Assembly (NCBI RefSeq): GCF_038502225.1
Contig: NC_091298.1
Coordinates: forward strand, 37,337,336-37,401,335
Direction of reading: 5' to 3'
Length of the DNA stretch: 64,000 nucleotides
Origin: Cherax quadricarinatus
Taxonomy: Eukaryota; Arthropoda; Malacostraca; Decapoda; Parastacidae
The notes beneath the pieces are model-generated. The model did not search any database and was not told where the DNA came from. It saw only the letters and a program-made list of their open reading frames with translations. Positions 23,832 to 35,906 of the stretch are shown here, piece after piece (positions within the stretch are counted from its first letter, which is position 1; each line of letters opens with the position of its first letter). A program made the translations under genes and the position numbers.

Positions 23832-26790
23832 TCACCCCGTCACCAAACGGAGTAGACGTTCAACAGTAAGTCCACGATATCCCTCCGGAAAACTAATTAC
23901 CCGCCTTCCCCCATATAATTGTTTGTTCCTACACGCTGTCCTATAAAAACACGCCGCCAATGCTTTTATCCTAATGTTTCCCTCCACCTCCCTCATCCCC
24001 CAAGAAACATTCAAGTAATCAACTATTACGTATCTGATAGCCCTCCCCACCCATTAACCGTTTTACCTTCAGTTTTTTAACATTGCGTACCTTTAACATA
24101 AACCGCAACATATCTTCACACTCCACTAAGTCCCTGCCACCCCACCATTTGCAGATATCCCCCATCACCTCCCCCACCCGAAGACCCCTTTCCCCCGCTG
24201 CCCGAATATACCTCTGCTTCACATATAGCGCCTTCACCCTAGACCCTAATGCCATCAATCCCAATCCTCCCTGTCTTACCGCGGTCATTACCACATCTTT
24301 GCCCAACCACGCCCTCCCAAAACCCCACACATACCTTAAGGCTCTTCTTTGTAATTCCATAATATCCTGACTTCTTAAGGGGTAAATTTCCGCCACTCCC
24401 CACACCTTACTATAAATCAGCGTATTTACCACCACAACCCTTTGATGCAAGGTTACATCCCCGGCCCTTAGACTCCTGAGCCTACTCAAAGCTCTGTCCA
24501 TTACCATTTCTGAATTAACCCTCCTGCTCTCCTGTACATCTGCTAAATACAAAATCCCACAAATCTTTAGCCTATCTACAGTTATCCATCCAAACTCCTC
24601 CCCCAAGGTCCCTCCTACCCAAGCCCCTACCTCCAACAACCGTGATTTCTGCTTATTAACTCTCATCCCAGTAGCATTCCCAAAAAACTCAATTACCCTT
24701 CCCACTTTACTTAAATCTTCTATCTCATTAAGTAAAACAGTTGTATCATCTACATAACCAACAACATTCCCACAAAATCCACCTCTCTCCCCCATCCTTC
24801 CCATCCCACCATCAACCAGAACATAGAAAGGATTCTGCATAAATGCAAAGAGTATTTGGGAGAGTGGACACCCATGCCTTAAACCCCTCCCCATGCTTAC
24901 TGAACTACCCAACCTACCATTTACCTGTACTCTCATCGATGCATTCTCATACAATGTCCTCACCCATCCAACCACCCTCCCTCCAAAACCCATTCTCACC
25001 ATACTCTCAATCAAAAATTCCCTATCCACATAATCATAAGCTTTCTCCCAATCCAGACCTAGAATACCTCCCTTACTACTACCCTCAAGGAAATCCCGAA
25101 TACGTCCATGACCTACCCGCATACTCCTCCCCGGGATACCAAATTGTCCCCCATGTATCACCGACCCCATGACCTTCTTCAGTCTATTACCCAAAATTTT
25201 CGCAAAAACCTTGTAATCTGCGCACATCAAAGATATTGCTCGGTAAGCACTCAACTCTCTTCCCCCCCTCTTCTTTGGCACCAAAACTATGACACCCGTA
25301 CTTTGCGATGTGCCCAACTTCCCACTAGTTAACATATGATCCAATAGCCTAACAAAGCACTGCCTAATACACCCCCAATGTGCTCTATAAAAATCATTTG
25401 GTATACCATCTATCCCTGGTGTTTTCCCGGTACTCATCCCGAAAACTGCCTCTTCCACCTCAACCTCACTTTTACCAACCTCCAACCCCACTCTATCCTG
25501 CTCACTTAAAACGCTATGGAACCCCCCTTCAAAAATACCCTCCCAGGAACCCCCCTCCCTCCAACTCCATTTCTCCCTAAACCAACTATCAGCATAGAGA
25601 CTCATACTTTCCGTGTTGGATAGGACCCGACCCTCTGGATACCCTCCCACCCCAGGGCTTGTCTCCAATTGTAGAATGGTGGTTACACTCTGTCGGTCCC
25701 TAAATTTACGTAAAACAAATCCAGACGGCTTATCACCCCACAATACATCCTCTAACCCCGCCCTAACCCTAATTGCATCAAACCTATCATTGTGTAATTC
25801 AGCGATTCTACTCCGCAGACTGTCCATGTCATCCCTCCTACCACCTCCCCCAACATAACAATCTTGCAACTGTCCCTCCAGATAATTTTGCAACCCAAAA
25901 CGCCACCTCGCCTCTTCTCGTCCCCTAACCTTAAAAAAATTCGCTATTCCCGGTTTTGCCTGCATTTCCCACCAATCTAACAGATCTATCTCCCTGTCCC
26001 TAGCCTCCCAAAAAGGCAACCACCAATCACTGAAAAAAGGCCCCTCCCCCTCCTCCTTAAGAAGCCTTACATTTAATTTCCAGCACCCAGAATAAATACG
26101 CACCACTCCATCCCACATCAAATCTGCTATTACCGCCCTGTGATCCGAAAACCCCACATCGAAGGTTTGCACCCTCACAACATCTATACCCTGCTTAATA
26201 TAAATTCTGTCCAATCGAGCTTCATATCCCCTACGGACGAACGTGTGCTCCACTAGGTATCTTCCCCTCCCCACCACATCAACAACCCCAATATCTCGCA
26301 ATACATCCCTCAGCACACTCAGCACACAACCTGCCCCTCTCGGTTCGACATCACCACTCCTAATCACACAATTCCAATCACCACCTATTACTGTTATAGC
26401 AGGCAAACCTCTCAAGTGATACAGCAATACCTCTCTGACAAAATCTACTTTTACCCTGGTATTGCTAGTTGCTGGCATGTAAACTCCTACAAAACTAGCT
26501 CGACTCTCACCCCAGACACCATCCACCCTCACGACCCTCCCACCCCCCCCTCTTCCCAGCCGATGACACGCAAGGGGCTGGTCTCCTTTATCGCCACTGC
26601 TACCCCACCTTTCAATTGCAAACCACTGGTAACATACATCCAATATCATTTTAACCGCAACACACAACCAGCCCTATGATTATGCTCTTGCAAAAAGCAA
26701 ATATCTACATCAAACCGCCGTAAAAACCACTCCAACCAAACTTTCTTAACCTCAGTCTTAAGTCCATTGACATTAAGCGTGACACTTCTG
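23832..26790 (-). pseudogene. LINE-B copy 2 ORF2 (endonuclease-RT), long open frame of 882 codons
   Basis: The largest frame is 26667-24019. The endonuclease start (RSVTLNVNGLKTEVKKVWLE and ICFLQEHN) lies upstream in another frame at about 26790-26680, so a frameshift removes the N terminus. Within the frame are VIGGDWNCVIRSGDVEP and VGFSDHRAVI (endonuclease). The RT follows: STGKTPGIDGIPNDFY, YRAISLMCADYK, LGLDWEKAYDYVD, RGLRHGCPLSQILFA and GYVDDTTVLL. About 400 bp of the C-terminal region, including the zinc-finger-like segment seen in copies 1 and 3, is deleted. After KRLMG the homologous sequence resumes as RAIRYVIVDYL in another frame. Confidence 0.82.
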
Positions 26791-26794
26791 AAAA

Positions 26795-27748
26795 TTATAG
26801 AAGGGGCGGCTTTCCCCTATGCCGCTGGGATTTACTCGCTGCACTTTTCACATTACGTATTCCCTTACCACTCGAGTTATCCTGTGCAGTCACCTCCCCC
26901 CTCCCTCTCCCACTGTGCAACTCAGGCGCACCTCTACCACTATGTGGCATCGGCTCCACAACCGCTGCCCATGACTTCTTCCCTGGCCTCTGCCCCGGGG
27001 TAATAACCTCGTCTATCTCTGATGCCGCAGTTCTTTTTCTAGAACTTCCACTTACACACATCTCACCCTCAGACGAATCCTCCTGGTGTACGGCCACCAC
27101 ATGCTCCAGCCTTTTCTTACTCAAGTCTTTCTCCACAATTTGTTGTCCCTCCAGCGCTCCAACTTCACATAAACTAAGGACACCTTCTGCACCGGGCTCC
27201 TCTCCATCCAAAAAATCCTTGATCACATCTGCCAGTAAACCCTCCTGAGTCGAAGCTTCCTGGACAAAAGACTCCTCAGATAACACCTTCGACTCCCCCG
27301 ACTCCCCTGGGATAGTGACACACGTCTCCGCCTCCGCCACCTCCCGGTCGGCCTCCTCGCTCCAGAGATCAGGCCTCCGGCCTCCCGAGGCAACAGAGCC
27401 AGGCACCAAATCACACGACTGTTGAATCACAATCGGCGTTTCCAGAATTCGAGGAGCCCGCCTCCTAGGACACTGGGCTGCTATGTGCTCATAAGAGCTA
27501 CACAGATGACCTGTTTTTCTCTGACCCGCATAGTACACATAAACCTGTGCTCTACAACCGGTCATCGTTACATAGGATGGTATAGGCCTTGTTAAAGACA
27601 TTTTAAGGGTGTAAGAACCTTCTGGCATTCCTTCATATGGACCATCCCTCCATACCCCCATGGTTGCAGAATGCACTGTCCCATAACTGCGAAAAAACTC
27701 CTGTAGTCCATACGCCGTGGCCTCGAAGGGTACATTCCATACCTTCAC
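26795..27748 (-). CDS. LINE-B copy 2 ORF1 (zinc-knuckle RNA-binding protein), 5'-truncated but open
   Basis: The open frame begins [20 protein letters not shown], which matches an internal point of copy 1 ORF1 (KLRNVPFEADETD), so the N terminus is missing at the TA array. It has an RRM-like region ([20 protein letters not shown]), a knuckle-like [11 protein letters not shown] in which the first Cys of the CCHC is replaced (GHLCSS for CRLCGE), an acidic linker and a basic C terminus. The protein would bind the LINE RNA. About 317 codons are uninterrupted. Start Met 27748 is simply the first Met after truncation. Confidence 0.7.
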   Translation of the reverse strand: MKVWNVPFEATAYGLQEFFRSYGTVHSATMGVWRDGPYEGMPEGSYTLKMSLTRPIPSYVTMTGCRAQVYVYYAGQRKTGHLCSSYEHIAAQCPRRRAPRILETPIVIQQSCDLVPGSVASGGRRPDLWSEEADREVAEAETCVTIPGESGESKVLSEESFVQEASTQEGLLADVIKDFLDGEEPGAEGVLSLCEVGALEGQQIVEKDLSKKRLEHVVAVHQEDSSEGEMCVSGSSRKRTAASEIDEVITPGQRPGKKSWAAVVEPMPHSGRGAPELHSGRGRGEVTAQDNSSGKGIRNVKSAASKSQRHRGKPPLL

Positions 27749-27763
27749 CCATGTGAAGAACTT

Positions 27764-28099
<336 letters not shown>

Positions 28100-28304
28100 A
28101 ATTATTATAATCAAAAAGAAGTGCTAAACCACAAGGATTATTCAGCATAGCAGAGCAGGGAAGTATGCAGGGGTAATGGGTAACAAGAGGGAGAGGGATG
28201 ATTATTAGGTTATGGAGAGCAGCAGGGCAGTTGATAGTGCAGGGATAGAGGGTAGTTAGAGACTGAGGTAGAAAGGACTGGGGGGACTACTAGACGTATC
28301 ATCA

Positions 28305-29135
28305 TCAAAGTTTGTATAGTAAATCAGTTGCTGTCAAAAAGTCAATGAGAGAGGCTAGATTAAAGGAAGTTCCATCAGCAAGAAGGGAAGGTAAAGAAAG
28401 GGCAGCAGAGCAGAGACAACTTTGGAGGCAAATTCTGAGTGTTCGATGATAGAGTGGGTAGTCCAACAGAATGTGGCAAACAGATACTAAAACCTGATAA
28501 TTCTCACAGAGAGGAACAGGGCACCTCTCCATTAGATATCCGTGAGTAAGACGAGAGTGGCTGATGCAAAGACGGAGGAGAGTAGTCTCCCAACCTCGAC
28601 ATTGATGACAAGAAGACGGCCAGAAACCTACACTCGGTTTAATAGAATGAAGTTTGTTATGGAGCAGATCAGACCAACGTTGTTGCGAATGGGTGCAAAG
28701 GTGGGTAGCAAATACAGCAAAGTAGTCTGTGAATGGAACACCTCTATATGAAACTGGGAGGTCATGTACTGCTGACCACGCAGCAGTGTCTGCCAGTTCA
28801 TACCCCTGTACGTCAACATGATCAAGGACCCAACAAAAAACAATATCTTTGTGTTTGCTAGAGATACGGCATAACCAAAGCTGGATACGAAGAACTAAGG
28901 GGTGAGGTGTATCAAATTTTCGTATAGCCTGTAGAGCACTAAGGGAATCTGAAACTACCACAAATGGTGACACAGGCATAGATGCAATACGGATAAGTAC
29001 TACAAGAATGGCACACAATTCAACTGTAAAAATGCTAGCAGAAGATAATAAATGCCTCACACGACACAGTCTGGAAACACTGCTGCGAATCCTACGCCGC
29101 CAGAAGACTTAGAACCATCGTTGTACACTGCGATG
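28305..29135 (-). pseudogene. LINE-D RNase H domain
   Basis: The start, YNDGSKSSGGVGFAAVFPD (29130-29070), holds the first catalytic Asp. A stop and frame change follow, then 29060-28305 with FTVELCAILV (catalytic Glu), VVSDSLSALQAI (catalytic Asp) and CWVLDHVDVQGYELADTAA. The canonical form is GHVGVQGNELAD, so the Gly before His is Asp here. The C-terminal part has HGYLMERCPVPLCENY followed by CHILLDYP, the usual zinc-finger-like end. The domain removes RNA from the RNA/DNA hybrid in I-type LINEs. Frameshifted, so not functional. Confidence 0.8.
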
Positions 29136-29391
29136 GTATGAGAATGATAGTGGAAATGGTTTAGAAAAAGAGAGCAGGAAGCCACCATAGGTAGTTGGGC
29201 TTTCGTGCATATCGCTGGGAAAGAACAGACATGAGCAGCTGGAAATTCCCAAGGGGGAATGTAGGCGAATGTAGGCGAAGAGAAAAGAGACAGAATAAAT
29301 AGGGGTGATGAACAAATAAAGAATGTCTTCTAACATCAGTGACTATCCTATATATGGAAGGATTGTGGAGGTCATGAGATCGTACATTATA

Positions 29392-29686
29392 TGTAGACAG
29401 CCTCTACTGTCTGCACAGACAGCCTATGCTGTCTGCCAGCTTAGTTCATATTTCACGGCACTAAGGTGCTGCCCTCTCTAGACCTGCCCAGGTCAGTGGG
29501 ACGCTGGTCCCACTGGCACTCGCTGACTCACTCAGTGGCCTAGAAGCAGACAACATGGCCATGGGCACAACACACAAGCCTGTGTACCCACCCTAAGATA
29601 TTGCAAATACAGTAAAAGAAGTGTCCTGGAACCACTTATCAATGAACCCCGCTTTCAATTCAACATTAATCTTGTTTCACATTGGT
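29392..29686 (+). repeat. 5' LTR (about 295 bp)
   Basis: The LTR begins TGTAGACAGCC and ends near ACATTGGT. It is highly similar to 31571-31890 but lacks a block of about 38 bp that the 3' LTR has after GCAGACAACA. The end assignment (TGGT) is set by the 3' junction. The sequence after it, TGGTGGGAAGCAG, could be the primer-binding site, in which case the LTR would end a few bases earlier. Confidence 0.75.
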
Positions 29687-30227
29687 GGGAAGCAGTGGTC
29701 GCAGCAGTTGTTTGCCCAAAGAGAGGAAGGAAATGGAATGAAGTTGTGTTCACTTCATCACCCTACACTAGAAACATCCATCTCTCAACGAGTTATCCTG
29801 ATGCCGTGTCTGCATGTTTCAGCATCCAGACACAGGTACAAGCAGGATCTAGCCAAAATTTGCCGAATTTCTTCGAGAATTGTAAGTGGAGTCCCATTGA
29901 CGCCACTCTACAGCGTCCCACGCTGTTTCTCAAGTCACGTGTTCAGCATCACTTGTATGTTCTGCTGCTGTTGTTCAGCTCAGCACAGCTATTTCAGCAA
30001 GCCAGAGATGAGTTTTCTGGTGATTTCTGTATCCAGTGTGCATGTCTCCGTGTTTGTGGGAGAAAATGAGGAAGTGGCCATTCCTTGCCTCGCCCACGCT
30101 CGCCCTGCTGTACACTCACACCTCACCAGCCTACCATACACCACCATGCCATCACTCCCTCTGCTGTGTTTTCTGCATTTTTGTGTGAATTTATTGCCAG
30201 AGCTGTGTATCCAAGTATCCGAGGCCA

Positions 30228-30492
30228 CTCGAAGCCACGTGGATCACTAAGCCACGTGGATCAGCAAGCCATGTGGATCAGAATGCCATGTAGATCATGA
30301 CACCACATGGATCCTGATGCCATGTGAGGTGTGGCTGAAGCCACGTGGATCTACGAGCCATGTGAGTTACCGATGCTGCTGCCCGACGTCACGATGTCTG
30401 CCTGACGTCACCTCGAGATGTCTGCTGACCTCACAATGCTGCTGACGTCGCCTCGCGATGTCACGCCTGACATCATATGATGTCACATCGAG
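30228..30492. promoter_or_regulatory. E-box and CRE-like site cluster
   Basis: The CCACGTGGATC motif is repeated with variants; exact CACGTG occurs at 30236, 30253 and 30342. TGACGTCA is exact at 30403, with CGACGTCA at 30384, TGACGTCG at 30443 and TGACATCA at 30468. Both are palindromic transcription-factor sites (bHLH and bZIP types). A regulatory role is inferred only from the density; a repetitive spacer is an alternative. Confidence 0.4.
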
Positions 30493-31531
30493 TGTTTCAG
30501 TATTTATGTCAGTATTGCCGAAAAGATTGAGAGAAGATATATGCCGTGTGTTAATTAATTCCTCTCAGTCAGTGTTCTCACACAGTATATGGCTTAGTGT
30601 CTATTTTGTTCACCGAAAAACATTATTTGCTAGTTTAAGCAATGTTGTACCGCATGTACCGTGGGTGTGTCTGCAGTTTTCCATGTGTCCAGTGTGGTCT
30701 TGAGCCCAGACCCCTGTGTAGCTCTTTGTTCCCTGTCACCCGGTGTGACCAGCGCATTTGACAGCTGATATTAGTCAGCTCTGAGCATATGAGCCCCTTT
30801 GTACAGAAAGCTCTTATGCTTGTCGCTCAAAGATGTTCTGCAGAATCGTACCTGCTACGTTTCCCATCGAGATTTGTTTCACTTCACCTCCAGACCTTCA
30901 GAGTGCAGTTATATGTAGAGAAACAAGTCTGGGGATGCTTAGACTAACCTCTGCTATAACTCCAACTGCCGAGAGAATGACACTTGTCAAGCCGCAGTTA
31001 GCCCTGTCGGCAGGCGCTGTGTCAGCCTCGTGTCACAAGCTTCACTGAGCAGCCTGCACAAAGATGATGTCACTTTGACTGCTAGCTCGCTCATTGCAGT
31101 CTGGTGTATGATGTTATGACCCCCAGATGTTTCCTCCTGAGTCGCTTGCCAGAAGTCCTGCTCAGTTGCCGAGTTTTGATGATGCTTCACTCGAGGGCAC
31201 CAGCATGTCATGCCCCAGGTTGAATGAAACCTGCAGTGACTCCTACGATGACTGCTTCACCATTCCAGAGGAGACCGTACCCCGTTACGTCACAGCTCAG
31301 CCGCAGTGATGTCTCCTGTGTTGCAGTATCTGTCCAGATGCAGGAAGGCATGCAGTGATGCCCATAGACGCTCACTGCCTATGACCACGATGTTTAGCAC
31401 ACCCCATATGATTTTTTCTTCCCTCCCTGTAGGAAGTTTTTTTTCCATGTCCATATGTATATACATGTCTTTATTTTGTGTCCTGTGCCCTGTTCCTACG
31501 AGAGAGAGAACGAGTTTTTTTTTACCACCAG

Positions 31532-31552
31532 ACATGGTCGGGACGACCATGT
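31532..31552. other. Hairpin upstream of 3' LTR
   Basis: ACATGGTCG and CGACCATGT form a perfect 9-bp stem around GGA, extendable by ACCAC/GTGGT outside a small internal loop. It is 18 bp upstream of the 3' LTR, where a polypurine tract is expected. The tract itself is not obvious; a T run lies at 31515-31523. Confidence 0.6.
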
Positions 31553-31570
31553 GGTAGGTGGCTGAGCATA

Positions 31571-31890
31571 TGTAGACAGCCTGTACTGTCTGCACAGATA
31601 GCCTATGCTGTCTGCCAGCTTAGTTCATATTTCGTGGCACTAAGGTGCTGCCCTCTCTAGACCTGCCCAGGTCAGTGGGACGCTGGTCCCACTCACACTT
31701 GCTGACTCACTCAGCGGCCTAGAAGCAGACAACAAGCCTACTGGCTCTCTCCCTTGTGAGCATGGCCCTCCTGGGCCATGGGCACAACACACAAACCTGT
31801 GTATCCACTACGACTTTGCAAATAAAGTAAAGAAGCCTCCGCAGACCTATCATTCACTCACCTGCTTCCAGCATCACCAAATAAACTGGT
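31571..31890 (+). repeat. 3' LTR (about 320 bp)
   Basis: Begins TGTAGACAGCC. It retains the block with TTGTGAGCATGGCCCTCC that the 5' LTR lost and contains AATAAA (GCAAATAAAGTAAAG), a likely polyadenylation signal. It ends at AACTGGT before the TTATATATAGGG flank. Confidence 0.78.
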
Positions 31891-33390
31891 TATATATAGG
31901 GAATGCATTGGGCATCACGGCTATCGAACAAGGATGGAATATTTGCCTCTGCATAAAGGCTCTCAACCGGTGAAGAGCGAAAAGCACTGTGGCATAGACG
32001 TAATCCCTGGTGATGGATGGGATAAGGCTAGAGAGAGTAGCAGGAGAGGCTGCTGAATAGAGCTGATCACCATAATCAAGTTTCAATAAAATTAGGGCTG
32101 AATGTAGGCGAAGGAGAGTTCTACGATCAGTCCCCCCTATCCCCATGAAAGAGAAGAGAGGGTTTTAAGAAGGTTCAACCAACTGACAAGTTTAATTTAG
32201 AGAGGTAATGTGAAGTTTCCAGGATAACCTACGGTCCAACAGAAGGCCGAGAAACCTGACTGTATCACGTTCTGGGATACATGAGCCAAATAGGTACCAG
32301 GGATGATCAGAGACGACTGAACGTCTAGTGAAAGTAATTCGGTAAGTTTTACTACTTGAAAATTTAAACCCATGAGTGGTGGCCCAAATGGAAACAAAGA
32401 TGACTGCATGCTGGAGAAAAACTGCAATGAGGTGACAGTCAGCACCTGCACAAGCTATAGCAAAGTTATCAACATAGAGCAATGACCAAATATTGGAGGG
32501 AAGGATAGATACCAGATCATTTATAGCATGGAGAAAAAGTGTTGTGCTTAGAATACATCCCTGGGGGACACCTTCAGCTAAAGTCCGGAGAAAGTACATT
32601 ATAAACCCAGACACGTAAATGTCTGTCAGTTAAGAAGTTCTTAAGGAAAAATGGCAGACTGCCTCGGAGGCCTAAGGAGTGGGCCTGGGCCAAGATATTA
32701 TACCTCCAAGTTGTGTCATATGCCTTCTCAAGGTCAAAAAAGATGGCGATAACCGAGTGGTTATTGATGAAGGCACTACGAACATACGTATCCAAGCGAA
32801 GTAAGGGGTCAGTGGTAGAACGGCCCTTACGAAAGCCATATTGACTAGTGGAGAGACTATTGTGAATCTCTAAATGCCACATCAAGCGTCTATTTACCAG
32901 ACGTTCCATCACCTTGCAAACTGCACTGGTAAGAGCAGTGGGACTGTAGTGAGAGGCATCATGTCCCACAGTACCCGGATTGTGGAAAGGTTGAACAATG
33001 GTAGATTTCCACAGTTTGGGAAGAACTCCTTGTGACCAAATAAGTTTAACTAGTCTTAAGAGGACTGCAAGGTCTGACTGATGTAAATGATGTAGCATAT
33101 GAATATGAATGCCGCCAGGACCAGCTGCTGTTGATCGGCTAGCGGAGAGTGTTGCCTCCATTTCCAGAAGGGTAAAAGGCATTATAAGATTCTTCTTTGA
33201 GAGAAGACTTTGAGAAAAGAAACGAGGGGCATAGATGGAGCCCCTGAAAAATACCAACCAATTGATTACCAATTTCAGTGGCAACGTCAAGAGGGTTTGC
33301 TATATCGACACTGGCAACCCGAATAATAGGAGCTGGGTCGGGGGAGTATTTCCTACTCAGTTTCCCTATTTTATTTCTAGACTGCACTCA
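31891..33390 (-). pseudogene. LINE-D reverse transcriptase region
   Basis: Pieces on the minus strand are 33290-32574 (STAAGPGGIHIHML, CKVMERLVNRRLMWHLE, QYGFRKGRSTTDPLLRL, IAIFFDLEKAYDTTW), 32614-32192 (AEGVPQGCILSTTLFL, LLYVDNFAIAC) and 32146-31891 (LDYGDQLYSAASPATL). The catalytic box is YVDN rather than YVDD, a lost second Asp. The frame changes near 32590 and again near 32170. Inactive by several criteria. Confidence 0.8.
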
Positions 33391-34440
33391 TAGAGTAAAC
33401 CAAAGTGATGGTAGAAACAATCTCACCAGCAAGTGCGTTTAGTGTAACGGATGACAGGGCTAGCAACCGCTCTCTTCTGTTGAAAATCTAGGTGTCTGTC
33501 TGTGGTTCTGTTGTACTGGTACCTGCCCCACTCAGCGCGTTTCAAATGTACTGCTAGAGCACAAGCAGGAGACCACCAAGGCACGCAATTCTGAGAATGC
33601 TTGCCCGAGGTGAGGTGTATAGAATGTGAAGCTGCAATTAAGATTGAAGTCTAGAAGAGGAGTAAAATTTCATCAAAAGAGGACGTGGAGAGAGCCTCAT
33701 GAAAAGCAGTTAGATGCGCCTAAAGTTACTAATTCACCCGGTAAAATTGCCAGCATGGGCTACGAGGAGGTGGGGAATACGAAGAAGTAAGGATGATTGG
33801 AAAATGATCATTGTTATGCAAGTCCGGGAGGACAGACCAGTTGAAGTCGAGGACAGTTGAGGAATAGAAGACCGAGAGATTGATACAAGAGAGAGAATGA
33901 GTACGAGGATGAAAATGGGTGAGAGTACTCATATTTAAAACATGCAGGGTGAGAGAACTAACTAAATGCCGTGAGAGCCAAATGAGACCCTCTTCCCCCC
34001 GAGGAAATAGTGGGAATTAAAACCTCCAAGTAACAGAAGAGGTGCAGTAAGGAAGAAACTAGAAAGGCAACATCTGGGATAGATAATGCCCGAGAAGGAG
34101 AGAGATACAAAGAACAGATTTTATACCATTTATTCTGCAGTGTAATGCAGCGAAATGAACAAAGAGCTGGCAGTATGGAATATCAGTGTATAAGAAGGGC
34201 ATTTTCATTAAAGGTTCAGTCGGCAAAAGGGTCCGATGAATACAATAAATCATAACCTGAGATACGATGGATAACAGCAGAGTGTAATTTTGGTTCTTAT
34301 AAACACACACCAACAGGAGAAAATTGGGAGAGCAACACCTGAAGCTCACCCTGGTTACCTCTGAGGCCACGGATATTCCACAGTAAATAAACCATGATTT
34401 GTAATGAGAAAGATGCAAGAAATCTGCAGGTAAAGGTAGC
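33391..34440 (-). pseudogene. LINE-D endonuclease region
   Basis: The most readable piece is 33932-33729, with LDFNWSVLPDLHNNDHFPII. This is the C-terminal Asp-His motif of AP-type endonucleases in I-like LINEs. The upstream part to 34440 is scattered over frames and only weakly alignable. Confidence 0.6.
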
Positions 34441-35560
34441 TAAGGACTAGATGGGTTAGAAAAGTCTACATGTGGTAGCAGCTTAAAACTTTCAAGAGGC
34501 GAAGGAATGGGACACTGCGAAGAAAGGAGTTGTGCAGATGGAGAAGAGGGACGAGGAGGAACAGGAGATGGAGCAGTGTCTATCGAAGGTCCAGTCTCAG
34601 CAATATATTGTGAGATAGCTTCAAGTGGTTTGTTAGACAAGGACTATGTATAGGAGACAATGTTGGAGATAGAAGGAGGAGGGTGAGTAATGACTGGAAC
34701 GACAATGGACCTTACCAATTTAGGGGAGAACGAAAGGATAGAGAGAACTGGAGAAGAAGTGTAGGAGGAGACAGAAGAGGAAGTAACCTGGGACGGGGCA
34801 GAAGAGGAAGAAACTTAGGAGGGGACAAGGGAGGAAGGTACAGTACGAGGAGGATGGTGAACCTCTACACTTGTAACAGAGCCAGTTAGAGGTGAAGAAC
34901 CAGGTACAGAGACTGCAAAGGTAAAATGTGGAGGTGGAAGAAGAGAAGGAGGGGTTAAAAGAGATTTGAGTAATGAGGATTTTTTTGACTTCTTAGAGGT
35001 AGTGGGGCAATGGGGAGAAGGTGCTGTACGAGGTTTCGTCGACACTGGAACTTGTGAGTAAGAAGATGAAGTGAAAACAGAATGAGGTGTTGAGGTAGGG
35101 ACTTCTGAGTCCAGGACAACAAAAGAATTAGAGACAGGAGTGACTGTGGAAGGGGTGATCACAGGGGAGGATGCAAAAGGTGGGACCTCAGGGGTGGGGT
35201 GATGTTTAGCAACACGAGAATAAGAAATACAGGGAAGTTTCCCTTGGAGGCATAGATGAGAGACTGCCATAGCATAGAGGAAACCTTCTGCCTTTTTGAG
35301 ACAACGGATTTCTCATTCATTTATGTAAACTTGGCAACGACGAGAGTAAGATGGGTGAGCCTCTTAACAATTAAGGAAAGAGGGAGGTATACTACAAGAC
35401 GTATTGGTATGGTCATCGGCACCACAGACCAGGCATTCAGCTATGGACCTGCAATATTTTTCTGGATGACCAAAACGCCAGCAATTTCTACACTGTTGCA
35501 GTGTGGGGATCACCTATCGAACTTGCAAACGATGTCCACTATATAAACAGAGGATGAGAG
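34440..35560 (-). pseudogene. LINE-D ORF1 (gag-like, three CCHC knuckles)
   Basis: The N-terminal part lies upstream, between about 35560 and 35880. Zinc knuckles are read on the minus strand at about 35495-35340: CRNCWRFGHPEKYC, CLVCGADDHTNTSC, then a third, CxxC-EAHPSYSRRC, with a stop inside (FLNC*EAHP). The Ser/Pro/Thr-rich C terminus is 35270-34815 and 34640-34440. Three CCHC knuckles are characteristic of the ORF1 of I/Jockey-group LINEs. Stops and frameshifts inactivate it. Confidence 0.75.
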
Positions 35561-35906
35561 CTCACGGCAGTCGAAAGTTAGTGAGCTATATTACAAGGGT
35601 AAAATAGCTCGGGCAGGGAGGACATAAGTGTCTACTTTGAGGATTGGGAAGTCTTGAAGTTCTAGCTGTTCTAGAATATCATCGCCACATGTCTGGGAAT
35701 TCTGTTAGACAATGGTATGGGGCAGAATGACAATACCAGTACAAGAATTGAGGGAATTGTTTTTTAATAGTCACAGGAATGGTATCGATAGCTGTAAGAA
35801 GAGAAAGATCGTGAGCTTGTTAGCATTCTGGACGGTGATGGTGCGTGTACTGCTCTTGAGAGCATGAAAGGATATATTTCCATCAATACACAAAAAAAAA
35901 ACGTGC

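Larger units (their letters stand above)
29392..31890 (+). mobile_element. Non-autonomous LTR retrotransposon inside LINE-D
   Basis: Two direct LTRs bound a 1.9-kb interior without recognisable gag, protease, RT or integrase. The junctions are CATTATA before the first LTR and TTATATATAGGG after the second. Removing the element and one TTATA restores the LINE-D reading frame (NAFPIYN then VRSHDLHNP), so the duplication is 4-5 bp. The interior contains a cluster of CACGTG and TGACGTCA-like sites at 30236-30490 and a hairpin before the 3' LTR. ORFs such as 29621-30250 have no known domain and extend from LTR sequence. It must rely on proteins from a related element. Confidence 0.8.
28100..35900 (-). 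mobile_element. LINE-D (I-like, RNase H-bearing), split by an LTR element
   Basis: Reverse-orientation LINE. The 3' terminus is the AATCAAAAAGAAGTGCTAA block at about 28113, whose exact family tail recurs as a 53-bp insertion at 54615. Going upstream come the RNase H, the RT, the endonuclease and an ORF1 with three zinc knuckles, ending near the minisatellite at 35907. An LTR element occupies 29392-31890. RNase H, knuckle ORF1 and RT motifs point to the I/Nimb group. All ORFs are frameshifted. Confidence 0.8.

Noticed and set aside
24083..24370. Plus-strand ORFs opposite LINE-B ORF2 (also 24843, 25108, 25613, 9205 and 39631)
   Set aside because: They are antisense shadows of clear RT coding frames, rich in Pro/His/Ser from the pyrimidine-rich complement.
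29621..30250. 209-codon ORF as a gene in the LTR element
   Set aside because: It starts inside the 5' LTR, shows no known domain and overlaps other frames of equal quality. Kept only as non-coding interior.
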